From NCBI RefSeq assembly GCF_040049195.1, contig NZ_JBDZDL010000001.1: DNA of 64,000 bases; one strand, written 5' to 3'. The position numbers and the translations under genes are program-made. Numbering within the stretch: position 1 is the first letter of the stretch; each line of letters starts with the position of its first letter. Below, one piece after another: positions 1 to 8,184 of this stretch. This DNA is from NCEH01 sp040049195. Its GTDB lineage: Bacteria > Pseudomonadota > Alphaproteobacteria > Rhizobiales > Xanthobacteraceae. The notes under the pieces are model-generated. The model saw only the letters and a list, made by a program, of their open reading frames with translations. It did not search any database and was not told where the DNA came from.

Positions 1-324
1 GCCGCCGCCGTGGATGCGCTCGGCCGCGCCACGCGGGTGATGCTGGATTGGCTGTCCGACGAGCAATCCGCCAACGTGCTGGCGGGGGCGACGCCCTATC
101 TGCGCCTGTTCGCCCGCGCCGCCGGCGGCGCCTATCTGGCCCGCACTGCCCTTGCCGCGCACGCGGCCATCGCCGCCGGCGAGAGCGACCCGCGCCATGC
201 CCGGCGGGTGCTGGTGGCGCGCTTCTTCGCCGAGGACCTGTGCCCGCAGGCGCTGGGCCTGGAGGCGGCGGTGGTTTCCGGCGGCGCGGCGGTGCTGCAG
301 AGCGAGGCCGCGCTGGTGCTGTGA
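1..324 (+). CDS. Acyl-CoA dehydrogenase, C-terminal fragment (cut by window edge)
   Basis: This is the last 107 codons of a gene that begins before the window; the frame is open from base 1 to TGA at 322-324. The helical, alanine-rich sequence (VMLDWLSDEQSANVLAGATP, then RRVLVARFFAEDLCPQALGL) matches the extra C-terminal domain of the larger bacterial acyl-CoA dehydrogenases, FAD enzymes that oxidise acyl-CoA thioesters. The FAD and substrate domains lie outside the window, so substrate class cannot be judged. It converges on the next gene with a 19-bp gap. The family call rests only on this tail. Confidence 0.72.
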   Translation, partial: AAAVDALGRATRVMLDWLSDEQSANVLAGATPYLRLFARAAGGAYLARTALAAHAAIAAGESDPRHARRVLVARFFAEDLCPQALGLEAAVVSGGAAVLQSEAALVL

Positions 325-343
325 GCAGCGGCTTGCCTTTCGC

Positions 344-1183
344 TCAGCGGCCTGGCAGCACCAGCACCGTGGGCTTCGCCGGCAAGGTCTCTCGGGACAG
401 TGTCACGCTGGGCGAGGCCTGGCGGGTGATCACATAGTCATTGCCCAGGCGGGAGAGGAAATTGTCCAATCCCCATGCGCTGAAATAGTGCATGGGGATG
501 ACGAGGGGCGCGTTGATGGCCTTCAGCGTCTCCTTCATCCCCTCGATATCGAGCGTGTAGGAGCCGTCCACCGGCGCCAGCACCACGTCGATGCGCCCGA
601 GCGCTTCCAGATGGTCCGGGGTCAGCACGTGGTGCAGATGGCCGAGATGGGCGATGCACAGGCCCGCCACCTCGAACACGAACATGGAATTGGCGTCGTA
701 ATCGGTGCCCACGCCGTGGCGGATGTTGGTCGGCACGTTGCGGATCCACACATCCTCGACGGTGAGGTCGTAATGCGCCGGCTGGCCGTTCTCGCCCCAG
801 CCGCGCAGCACATAGGCGATGCCGGGGTCGGGATGGTTGGTGTAGTGGGTGTCGTGCGCCCGGTTCATGGTGGCGATCATCGGCACCACGTCGGGGCGGA
901 CATAATCATTATAATCGGTGGCGATGGTCACGCCCGCCGGGCTCTCGATGAGGAAGGTGGAATGGCCGACGAAGGTGAGGCGCACCTGTCGCCCCTCGTC
1001 CGCCCGCTTGGCGTCCGCCATCTCCCGGAAGGCGGCCTGCCACACGCGCGGCGCGCTCTTCCACGGAAGGTCCTGCGCCACCATGCGCGGGCATTTTTCC
1101 GGCGGCTCGGCGGCTCGCGCCTTGCTGCCCGAAGGGAAGGCGAAAAGCAGAATCGCCCCCAAAAGCGCTGCCATCTGCCGCAT
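344..1183 (-). CDS. Exported metallo-beta-lactamase-fold hydrolase (UlaG-like)
   Basis: A 279-residue protein starting at ATG 1183, chosen because a GGGAGG box lies about 8 nt upstream and the product then begins with a signal peptide (hydrophobic AALLGAILLFAF, cleavage near ARA-AE). An upstream in-frame ATG at 1240 lacks these features. The sequence GHSTFLIES with TDYNDYVRP, LGHLHHVL and PMHYFSAWGL is the pattern of the UlaG/UPF0173 branch of metal-dependent beta-lactamase-fold hydrolases. The likely location is the periplasm. The substrate is unknown. The classical HxHxDH motif is not seen, as is usual in this branch. Confidence 0.75.
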   Translation of the reverse strand: MRQMAALLGAILLFAFPSGSKARAAEPPEKCPRMVAQDLPWKSAPRVWQAAFREMADAKRADEGRQVRLTFVGHSTFLIESPAGVTIATDYNDYVRPDVVPMIATMNRAHDTHYTNHPDPGIAYVLRGWGENGQPAHYDLTVEDVWIRNVPTNIRHGVGTDYDANSMFVFEVAGLCIAHLGHLHHVLTPDHLEALGRIDVVLAPVDGSYTLDIEGMKETLKAINAPLVIPMHYFSAWGLDNFLSRLGNDYVITRQASPSVTLSRETLPAKPTVLVLPGR

Positions 1184-1387
1184 GGATCGAGCCTCCCCAC
1201 CGCCCGTCGGGACGGCTGATGACCGCATACCCTGCGGCATTGCGCAATCCGCCGGCCTTCACACCGGCGTGACGGGGCGCGCGCCGTCTGCTGCGATGCG
1301 AAAGCAGGGGTGGAACAAGCGGAGCCGTTCTGATCTTTCTAGCGCGAGCGCTGCCGATGCGGCGGGCGCGCGAACGAGGTGGCAAAA

Positions 1388-1528
1388 ATGACCCTGAGTA
1401 TCGTTGCGATCCAGCCGATCGTCGCCCTGGTGGCCGGTATCCTGATTTTGCTGTTTCCCCGCCTGCTCAATGTCGTCGTGGCGATCTATCTGATCGCCAT
1501 CGGTATTCTCGGATTGCTGCCGCATTGA
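1388..1528 (+). CDS. DUF3096 small membrane protein
   Basis: A 46-codon gene from ATG 1388 to TGA 1526-1528, preceded by GAGG about 9 nt upstream. The product is almost wholly hydrophobic, with two membrane segments (roughly residues 5-22 and 27-44) joined by FPRLLN. The pattern QPIVALVAGILILLFPRLLN then VAIYLIAIGILGLL is the DUF3096 signature. The function of the family is unknown; it is a two-helix inner-membrane protein widespread in Proteobacteria. It sits alone 106 bp ahead of ppdK and is probably a separate unit. Confidence 0.85.
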   Translation: MTLSIVAIQPIVALVAGILILLFPRLLNVVVAIYLIAIGILGLLPH

Positions 1529-1634
1529 AAGGCAAAATGATCGGCTGCGCCTAAGGGTGCAGTTGAAGGCAGAGGCTGAGCGGGCTAAAGCATCCGCGCT
1601 CTTTGAAATGCGCGTCACCCTAAGGGATCTCCAG

Positions 1635-4313
1635 ATGACGAAATGGGTCTACTCCTTCGGCGATGGTAAGGCCGAGGGGAAAGCCGAGATGCGGAACCTC
1701 CTTGGCGGCAAGGGGGCCAATCTGGCCGAGATGGCCAATCTGGGCCTGCCCGTCCCTCCCGGCTTCACCATTCCGACCGAGGTCTGCACCTATTATTACG
1801 CGCATGGCGAGACCTATCCCCCGGAGCTGAAGGCCGACGTGGATGCCGCCCTGGAGCATGTGGGCGCGCTGACCGGCCGCAAGTTCGGCGATCCCGAGAA
1901 CCCGCTGCTCGTCTCCGTGCGTTCCGGCGCCCGCGCTTCCATGCCCGGCATGATGGACACGGTGCTGAACCTCGGCCTCAACGATCAGACCGTCGAAGCC
2001 GTCGCCAAGTCCTCCGGCGACCGGCGCTTCGCCTATGACAGCTACCGCCGCTTCATCACCATGTATTCCGACGTGGTGCTGGGCGTGGACCACCACCATT
2101 TCGAAGACCTGCTGGAATCCTACAAGCTCAAGCACGGCCACACCCTCGACACCGACCTTTCGGCGGACGATTGGGCGGCGCTGGTGGTGCAGTACAAGGC
2201 CAAGGTGCAGCAGGAACTCGGGACCCCGTTCCCGCAGGACCCGCACGCGCAGCTCTGGGGCGCCATCGGCGCCGTGTTCGGCTCCTGGATGAACCAGCGC
2301 GCCATCACCTACCGCCGGCTGCACGGCATTCCCGAGGCCTGGGGCACGGCTGTGAACGTGCAGGCCATGGTGTTCGGCAACATGGGCGAGACCTCGGCCA
2401 CGGGCGTCGCCTTCACCCGCAACCCCTCCACCGGCGAACATGCGCTCTATGGCGAATTCCTGGTGAATGCGCAGGGCGAGGACGTGGTGGCGGGCATCCG
2501 CACCCCGCAGGACCTCACCGAGAAGGCCCGCAAGGAAGCCGGATCGGAAAAGCCCTCCATGGAACTGGCGCTGCCCGAGGCGTTCAAGGAATTCGAGCGC
2601 ATCTCCAAGGTGCTCGAAACCCATTATCGGGACATGCAGGATCTGGAGTTCACCGTCGAGAAGGGCAAGCTCTGGATGCTCCAGACGCGCTCCGGCAAGC
2701 GCACCGCCAAGGCGGCGCTGCGCATCGCGGTTGAACTGGCGGCCGAAGGGCTGATCACCCAGGAAGAGGCGGTCGCCCGCGTCGATCCCGCTTCCCTCGA
2801 CCAGCTCCTGCACCCCGCCATCGACCCCAAGGCCGAGCGCAAGGTGGTGGCGAGCGGCCTGCCGGCCTCGCCCGGTGCCGCTGCCGGCGCCATCGTGTTC
2901 TCCGCCGACGAAGCGGAAGCCATGAAGGAGCAGGGCCGCAAGGTCATCCTGGTCCGCGTGGAAACCTCGCCGGAAGACATCCACGGCATGCACGCCGCCG
3001 AAGGCATCCTCACCTCGCGCGGCGGCATGACCTCGCACGCGGCGGTGGTCGCGCGCGGCATGGGCAAGCCCTGCGTCTCCGGCGCCGGCTCGCTGCGCAT
3101 CGATTACGCCGCGCAGACGCTCACCGTCTCCGGCCAGACCTTCAAGAAGGGCGACATCCTCACCATCGACGGCTCCACCGGCCAGGTGCTGGCGGGTGAG
3201 GTGGCGATGCTGCAGCCGGAACTGTCCGGCGAGTTCGCGACCCTCATGGGCTGGGCCGACAAGGTGCGCCGCCTGAAGATCCGCGCCAATGCGGAAACCC
3301 CGGCCGACGCCCGCATGGCCCGCTCGTTCGGCGCGGAAGGCATCGGCCTGTCGCGCACCGAGCATATGTTCTTCGACGCCGGCCGCATTCTCGCCGTGCG
3401 CGAGATGATCCTCGCCGACGACGAGGCCGGCCGCCGCTCGGCGCTGGCCAAGCTGCTGCCCATGCAACGGGCCGATTTCGTCGAGCTGTTCGAGATCATG
3501 AAGGGCCTGCCCGTCACGATCCGCCTGCTCGATCCGCCGCTGCATGAGTTCCTGCCCCACACCGACGCGGAAGTGGCGGAAGTCGCCAAGAGCCTCAATG
3601 TGGACGTGGAGCGGATCCAGCGCCGCCAGAAGGAGCTGCATGAGGTCAATCCCATGCTCGGCTTCCGCGGCTGCCGCATCGCCATCGCCTTCCCGGAAAT
3701 CGCGGAAATGCAGGCGCGCGCCATCTTCGAGGCGGCGGTGATCGCCGCCAAGAGCACGGGCGAGGCGGTGGTGCCGGAAGTCATGGTGCCGCTGATCGCC
3801 ACCAAGGCCGAGTTCGACATCGTCAATGCCGTGATCCAGAAGACCGCCAAAGCGGTGGAGGAAGAGACCGGCGCGACCCTCACCTTCCAGGTGGGCACCA
3901 TGATCGAGCTGCCGCGCGCCGCGCTGCGCGCCGAGGAGATCGCCGAGACGGCGGAATTCTTCTCCTTCGGCACCAACGACCTGACCCAGACCTGCTACGG
4001 CGTCTCGCGCGACGACGCGGGCACGTTCCTCGGGCCCTATGTGCAGAAGGGCATCATCGAGGTGGACCCCTTCGTCTCCATCGACGTGGAGGGCGTGGGC
4101 GAGCTGGTGAAGATTGGCGTCGAGCGCGGCCGCAAGTCGCGGCCGAACATCAAGCTCGGCATTTGCGGCGAGCATGGCGGCGATCCGGCTTCGGTTGCCT
4201 TCTGCGACGAGGTGGGCCTCGACTATGTGTCGTGCTCGCCGTTCCGTGTGCCCATCGCCCGCCTCGCGGCGGCGCAGGCGGCGCTGGGCAAGAAGGCCGC
4301 CAGCCAGGCGTGA
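1635..4313 (+). CDS. ppdK: Pyruvate, phosphate dikinase
   Basis: An 892-residue protein interconverting pyruvate, ATP and phosphate with PEP, AMP and PPi in the cytosol. ATG 1635 gives MTKWVYSFG, the usual start of the family, with AAGGGA upstream; a longer in-frame ATG at 1557 adds 26 atypical residues. The N-terminal nucleotide-binding domain shows GGKGANLAEM and SVRSGARASMPGMMDTVLNL. The central phosphohistidine domain carries GGMTSHAAVVARGMGKPCVSG with the catalytic His near residue 468. The C-terminal PEP/pyruvate barrel carries GIGLSRTEHMFF, MLGFRGCR and the active-site Cys in LGICGEHGG. Length is standard for bacterial PPDK. It ends 27 bp before a strong terminator, so it is transcribed alone or as the last gene. 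Confidence 0.97.
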   Translation: MTKWVYSFGDGKAEGKAEMRNLLGGKGANLAEMANLGLPVPPGFTIPTEVCTYYYAHGETYPPELKADVDAALEHVGALTGRKFGDPENPLLVSVRSGARASMPGMMDTVLNLGLNDQTVEAVAKSSGDRRFAYDSYRRFITMYSDVVLGVDHHHFEDLLESYKLKHGHTLDTDLSADDWAALVVQYKAKVQQELGTPFPQDPHAQLWGAIGAVFGSWMNQRAITYRRLHGIPEAWGTAVNVQAMVFGNMGETSATGVAFTRNPSTGEHALYGEFLVNAQGEDVVAGIRTPQDLTEKARKEAGSEKPSMELALPEAFKEFERISKVLETHYRDMQDLEFTVEKGKLWMLQTRSGKRTAKAALRIAVELAAEGLITQEEAVARVDPASLDQLLHPAIDPKAERKVVASGLPASPGAAAGAIVFSADEAEAMKEQGRKVILVRVETSPEDIHGMHAAEGILTSRGGMTSHAAVVARGMGKPCVSGAGSLRIDYAAQTLTVSGQTFKKGDILTIDGSTGQVLAGEVAMLQPELSGEFATLMGWADKVRRLKIRANAETPADARMARSFGAEGIGLSRTEHMFFDAGRILAVREMILADDEAGRRSALAKLLPMQRADFVELFEIMKGLPVTIRLLDPPLHEFLPHTDAEVAEVAKSLNVDVERIQRRQKELHEVNPMLGFRGCRIAIAFPEIAEMQARAIFEAAVIAAKSTGEAVVPEVMVPLIATKAEFDIVNAVIQKTAKAVEEETGATLTFQVGTMIELPRAALRAEEIAETAEFFSFGTNDLTQTCYGVSRDDAGTFLGPYVQKGIIEVDPFVSIDVEGVGELVKIGVERGRKSRPNIKLGICGEHGGDPASVAFCDEVGLDYVSCSPFRVPIARLAAAQAALGKKAASQA

Positions 4314-4340
4314 CCGGCCAAACGGCCTGAGGTTCGGAAA

Positions 4341-4370
4341 AGGCGGGCATCGGCCCGCCTTTTCTTTTTG
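4341..4370 (+). terminator. Rho-independent terminator of ppdK
   Basis: A perfect AGGCGGGC/GCCCGCCT stem with a four-base loop (4341-4360) is followed by TTTCTTTTT, 27 bp after the ppdK stop. The A-run before the stem could let it act weakly on the other strand too. Confidence 0.9.
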
Positions 4371-4621
4371 CCGGCGCGCATGCGAAGCGCGCAAACCCGG
4401 CGGCGGCCGGCGCCGGTTACCGGTTCGTCCGGGGCGGCGCGCTCAGGCGGCTTGCGACGGTTCGAGAGAAAAATCGAAGGTATGTGCCGGCGTTGATCGG
4501 CATCAAGGAGGCGCGAGTATCCTTGGCGTTCAATTGTCACAGGTTGCATGGCGCGGCCGGGGCGGTGTCCGGTCTAGTAATGGCCGGGGCGCATGCCCAT
4601 CTCCTTGAAAGGAGACAGGCT
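4371..4621. other. Intergenic region, no gene recognised
   Basis: About 250 bp between the ppdK terminator and the next small gene. I see no conserved coding frame, hairpin-rich RNA or repeat. It presumably carries the promoter for the small-protein/host-attachment pair. Confidence 0.5.
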
Positions 4622-4750
4622 ATGATATCCACGATGGTGATGATCACGTTGTTTTTGGTCCCCGCCGCCATGACCCTTGCCACGCTGTGGCGGATGGCGG
4701 AGCCGGCTCGGGTTCCGGTTCGGGTGCGGGCGCATCGCCGCCCGTACTGA
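4622..4750 (+). CDS. Small single-pass membrane protein, 42 residues
   Basis: ATG 4622 is preceded by a strong AAGGAGA about 7 nt away, which is the main reason to call a gene. The 42-residue product has one hydrophobic segment (about residues 5-24, MVMITLFLVPAAMTLATLW) and a basic, Arg/Pro-rich tail ending RAHRRPY, the layout of a single-pass inner-membrane protein with a cytosolic tail. No family is recognised. It ends 63 bp before the host-attachment-like gene on the same strand and may be cotranscribed with it. Confidence 0.6.
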   Translation: MISTMVMITLFLVPAAMTLATLWRMAEPARVPVRVRAHRRPY

Positions 4751-4813
4751 TCCTGCGCGGGACGCGACCGCTTCCTGCGCCCGGCAAGCCCGCCGAAGAG
4801 AAGGACAAAGCGG

Positions 4814-5260
4814 ATGGAGCACGTACATATTCCCTGGAAGGGCTGGGTTCTCGTCTGCGACGGCCGAAAGGCGCTGTTGTTCCGCAATGATGGCGACGCC
4901 GAGCTGCTCAACCTGAGCGCCGTCGATGTGCTCTCCCAGCCGGACGCGCCGGCCCGCGATCTCGGCACCGACCGGCCGGGCCGGGTCTATCAATCCCACG
5001 GTGCCGCGCGCAGCGCGGTGGAAGACGTGGATCGCCACGCGCAGGCCGAGGCGGATTTTCTCGCCGCGCTCGCCGTCACTCTCGGCAAAGTGGTGCAGGA
5101 GAATGAGGTGGGCAGCCTCGTCCTCGTCGCACCGCCGCGCGCGCTGGGGATTTTGCGCAAGCATCTTCCCCCGGCTGTTACCGCTGTTCTCAAGGCCGAA
5201 GTGGCAAAAGACCTGGTCGGGTTGACCACGCCCGAGATCGAGCGGCACCTCGCCGCCTGA
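4814..5260 (+). CDS. Host attachment family protein (baeRF-like)
   Basis: A 148-residue soluble protein beginning MEHVHIPWKGWVLVCDGRKALLFRN, the N-terminal strand pattern of the family annotated as required for attachment to host cells (PF10116), related to eRF1/Pelota-like domains. The centre has the family's FLAALAVTL helix, and VGSLVLVAPPRALGILRKHL matches its second conserved block. That family was named from Agrobacterium attachment mutants; its biochemical role is not established, and a ribosome- or RNA-related activity has been suggested from fold similarity. Nothing here indicates a host-associated life style by itself. Confidence 0.82.
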   Translation: MEHVHIPWKGWVLVCDGRKALLFRNDGDAELLNLSAVDVLSQPDAPARDLGTDRPGRVYQSHGAARSAVEDVDRHAQAEADFLAALAVTLGKVVQENEVGSLVLVAPPRALGILRKHLPPAVTAVLKAEVAKDLVGLTTPEIERHLAA

Positions 5261-5279
5261 TCTTCGGGCGCTGCGGGCC

Positions 5280-6308
5280 TTAGCCCAAGATGTCCCGCAC
5301 CATCGGGATCACCTTCGTGCCGTACAGCTCGATGCAGCGCATGAGCCGGTCGTGGGGAATGGGACCTGCGGAATATTTCAGATCGAACCGGTCGAGGCCG
5401 AGCGCTTTTGCCGTTGAGGCGATCTTGCGGGCGACGGTCTCAGGGCTGCCCACATAAAGAGAGCCGTGGTCGATCTCGTGCTCGAACTCGTCCCGCCCCA
5501 TGGGCGACCAGCCGCGCTCGGCGCCGATGCGGTCGCGCATTTCCTTGTAATCTGAGAACAATTCCGCGCGCGCCTGTTCGTCCGTGTCGGCCACATAGCC
5601 GGGGGAATGGGCGCCGATGGGCAGTGTCGGCTTGCCGAGCTGGCCGAGCGCGCGGTGGTAGAGATCCACATAGGGCCGGAACCGCTTGGGGTCACCGCCG
5701 ATGATGGCGAGCATGAGCGGCAGGCCGTAGCGCGCGGCCCGCACCACCGATTCCGGCGTGCCGCCGACCCCGATCCAGGTCTTCAGCGTGCCGTGCTCGA
5801 TCGGCGGAAACACCGCCTGCTCCTTCAGCGCGGTGCGGTGCGTGCCCTGCCAGGTGACCGGCTGGTTGGCGAGCAGGGCGGCGAACAGGTCCAGCTTTTC
5901 CGAGAACAGGGTTTCGTATTGGTTCATGGGAAAGCCGAACAGCGGGAAGCTCTCGGTGAACGAGCCGCGCCCCAGGATCACTTCGGCGCGCCCGTTGGAC
6001 ACGGCATCGAGGGTCGAGAAGCGCTGGAACACGCGGATCGGATCGTCGGAGGAGAGCACGGTGACCGCCGAGCCGAGGTGGATGCGGGAGGTCTGGCCGG
6101 CGATCGCCGCCAGCACCACGTCCGGCGCCGAAATGGCGAAATCGCCGCGGTGATGTTCGCCGAGGCCGATGAAATCCACGCCGACGCTGTCCGCCAGCAC
6201 CGCCTGGGCGACAACTTCGCGGAGCACTTGGGCATGAGGCGTCAGGGTGCCGTCGGGCGCGCGGGTCACGTCGCCGAACGTGTCTAGGCCGAGTTCAAGA
6301 TGGGGCAC
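5280..6308 (-). CDS. LLM-class flavin-dependent oxidoreductase
   Basis: A 342-residue luciferase-like barrel protein. MPHLELGLDTFGD at the start, FIGLGEHHRGDFAISAP, IHLGSAVTVLSSDDPIRVFQRF and NGRAEVILGRGSF are the blocks of the FMN/F420-type monooxygenase superfamily, closest to the group seen next to quinone or sulfonate genes. It should use reduced flavin from a separate reductase; the substrate cannot be deduced. It converges with the host-attachment gene (19 bp apart) and is transcribed away from the TetR gene upstream, so it probably has its own promoter in the 151 bp between them. Confidence 0.85.
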   Translation of the reverse strand: MPHLELGLDTFGDVTRAPDGTLTPHAQVLREVVAQAVLADSVGVDFIGLGEHHRGDFAISAPDVVLAAIAGQTSRIHLGSAVTVLSSDDPIRVFQRFSTLDAVSNGRAEVILGRGSFTESFPLFGFPMNQYETLFSEKLDLFAALLANQPVTWQGTHRTALKEQAVFPPIEHGTLKTWIGVGGTPESVVRAARYGLPLMLAIIGGDPKRFRPYVDLYHRALGQLGKPTLPIGAHSPGYVADTDEQARAELFSDYKEMRDRIGAERGWSPMGRDEFEHEIDHGSLYVGSPETVARKIASTAKALGLDRFDLKYSAGPIPHDRLMRCIELYGTKVIPMVRDILG

Positions 6309-6459
6309 GGGAGAAGGCTCCGATAAGACTTTGCAGCTTCATATCAGAGTTCGCGCGCGGCCTGCCTTGCCCCGGTGCAAGGTGCATTTGCACCCCTGCA
6401 CCGCTCCCCCTGCGAGGCGGGGCCGGGCACGCCCGCCGCGACGATGGGCAGGCCATCAC

Positions 6460-7131
6460 TCAGGGGCTCAGTTCGCTCCGCATCTGCGCGAATGCCTCGC
6501 GCAGATGGTCCACCATGGGCCGCTGTCCGCCGCTCGCGCTCCAGGCCTCTGCCGCGAGGCGCAGCGCGCCGATGCTCACCATGGCGACCATGCGCAGGGC
6601 ACCGGCGCGCGCGGGATCCGGCCAGCGGGCCATGAGCGCCGCATGGAGCGCGCGTTCCTGGCGCTCGTATTTCCCCTGCTTGCGCGCGCGCAGCGCCTCG
6701 GTGGAGCGCAGCAGCCTGTCGATGGCGATGGCCTGGTCGCTCTCATAGCGGGCGATCACCGCCTCCAGCGCGAGGCGAACGGTTTCAAGCGGGGTCTCCG
6801 CCTCCGGCTGGGCGGCGAAGGCGGCGAGGAAGAGGTCGTCGATGCCCGCCTCCCACGCCAGCAGGATGGCTTCCTTGCTGTCGAAATAATGAAAGAAGGT
6901 GCGGCGCGAGATGCCGGCGGCATCGGCGATGGCGTCGAGGGTGGTGGCCTCGAAGCCCTGCGCCACGAACAGGCGAAGCCCCGCCTCCGCGATGCGGGCC
7001 AGGGTTTCGCGGCGTTTGCGCGCGCGCAGGCCCCCGGCGGGCGTGGCGGCTTTGCCCTCGGGAGAAGACTCAGGCGGGGGAACGCGCGGCACGGCGGGAA
7101 GCGGATCGCTCATCTCTTGCTCATCGCACAT
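6460..7131 (-). CDS. TetR-family transcriptional regulator
   Basis: A 223-residue protein with a proline-rich leader (residues 1-35) and a TetR DNA-binding domain: IAEAGLRLFVAQGFEATTLDAIADAAGISRRTFFHYFDSKEAILLAW, which contains the helix-turn-helix and the F-F-x-Y-F-x-S-K signature. The rest is the helical ligand/dimer domain. The start could instead be the ATG at 7113. It is divergent from a broken SDR gene; the 17-bp palindrome at 7174-7190 lies between the two starts and is the natural operator. Such pairs normally represent a repressor controlling its neighbour and itself, which is inferred here. Confidence 0.88.
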   Translation of the reverse strand: MCDEQEMSDPLPAVPRVPPPESSPEGKAATPAGGLRARKRRETLARIAEAGLRLFVAQGFEATTLDAIADAAGISRRTFFHYFDSKEAILLAWEAGIDDLFLAAFAAQPEAETPLETVRLALEAVIARYESDQAIAIDRLLRSTEALRARKQGKYERQERALHAALMARWPDPARAGALRMVAMVSIGALRLAAEAWSASGGQRPMVDHLREAFAQMRSELSP

Positions 7132-7173
7132 CCGGCGGCGCGCCTCATCTGATAAATTTGCCCCCTTTGCAAT

Positions 7174-7190
7174 TATGCACTCAGTGCATA
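7174..7190. promoter_or_regulatory. 17-bp perfect palindrome, probable TetR operator
   Basis: TATGCACT-C-AGTGCATA is an exact inverted repeat about one central base, in the 95-bp divergent promoter region between the TetR gene (start 7131) and the SDR pseudogene (start 7227). Size and position fit a TetR-family operator. Flanking AT-rich bases suit overlapping promoters. Confidence 0.72.
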
Positions 7191-7226
7191 TTATTCTATC
7201 ATCGAACCAACAGCGAGCGCTTCACC

Positions 7227-8140
7227 GTGTCGAACTGGTCAATCAAGGATATCCCGCCTCAGGCGGGCCGCATCGCGGTCGTCACCGGCACCGGCGGGCT
7301 CGGTTATGAGACGGCGCTCGTGCTGGCCGCCAAGGGAGGCGAGGTGATCCTCGCGGGCCGCAACGCGCAGAAGGGCGCCGCGTCGGTGGGGCAGATCCAG
7401 GCCGCCGCGCCCGGAGCCGCGATCCGCTTCGAGATGCTGGATCTTGCCAGCCTCGCCTCGGTCGCCGCCTTCGGCGCGCGGATGATCGCGGCTGGCCGGC
7501 CGCTCGACCTCCTGGTGAACAATGCCGCCGTCATGTCGCCGCCCGACCGGCGGTAAACCGCGGACGGCTTCGAGCTGCAGTTCGGCACCAATTATCTCGG
7601 CCATTTCGCCTTGACCGCGCACCTGCTGCCGCTGCTGCGGCAGGCGCCGGCGCCGCGGGTGGTCCATCTTTCCAGCCTCGCCCATCGCGGCGGGCAGATC
7701 GATTTCGCCGACCTGCAGGGCGCGCATCCCTACAAGCCGTGGAAGGCCTATTCCCAATCCAAGCTCGCGATGCTGATGTTCGCGCTGGAGCTGCAGCGGC
7801 GCAGCGATGCCGGCGGCTGGGGCCTCATGAGCAACGCCGCGCATCCCGGCTACGCCCGCACCGACCTCATTCCAAATGGCCCTGGCACGGATCGTTTCCT
7901 GTGGCAAATCAACAGGATTCTCCAACCCTATGTCAGCCATTCCGCAGCGGCTGGCGCCCTGCCGACCCTGTTCGCGGCGACTGCGCCCGAGGCGAAGGGC
8001 GCAGCCTATTACGGCCCGGACGGGAGCTGAAAGGGCCGCCGAAGCCCGCCAGGATCATGCCGCAGGCCGAAGACCAGGTGGTCGCGCGGCACCTGTGGCA
8101 GGTCTCGCAGGATCTGACGGGCGTCCGCTTCCCGGACTGA
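7227..8140 (+). pseudogene. SDR-family oxidoreductase, inactivated
   Basis: Reading from GTG 7227 gives a typical short-chain dehydrogenase: IAVVTGTGGLGYETALVLA (the NAD(P)-binding glycine motif), DLLVNNAAVMSPPDRR, then TAA at 7554-7556. The same frame continues at once with TADGFELQFGTNYLGHFALTAH, VVHLSSLAHRGG and the catalytic YSQSK. A second lesion near 8022-8024 shifts the frame: AAYYGPDG is followed in another frame by ELKGPPKPARIMPQ and the expected C-terminus, ending at 8140. One nonsense change plus a net loss of one base (mod 3) makes this a likely recent pseudogene. Sequencing error at both sites is possible. The 419-bp remainder from 7611 alone lacks the cofactor-binding half. Confidence 0.85.
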
Positions 8141-8184
8141 AGTCTGGTCGGCAGGAAAGCGGGCAGGGCGGATCCTGCCTGCCT

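Noticed and set aside
1620..4394. 924-codon open frame antisense to ppdK
   Set aside because: It is a shadow frame typical of high-GC DNA, with low-complexity His/Gly/Leu-rich product and no family match, lying over an undoubted gene.
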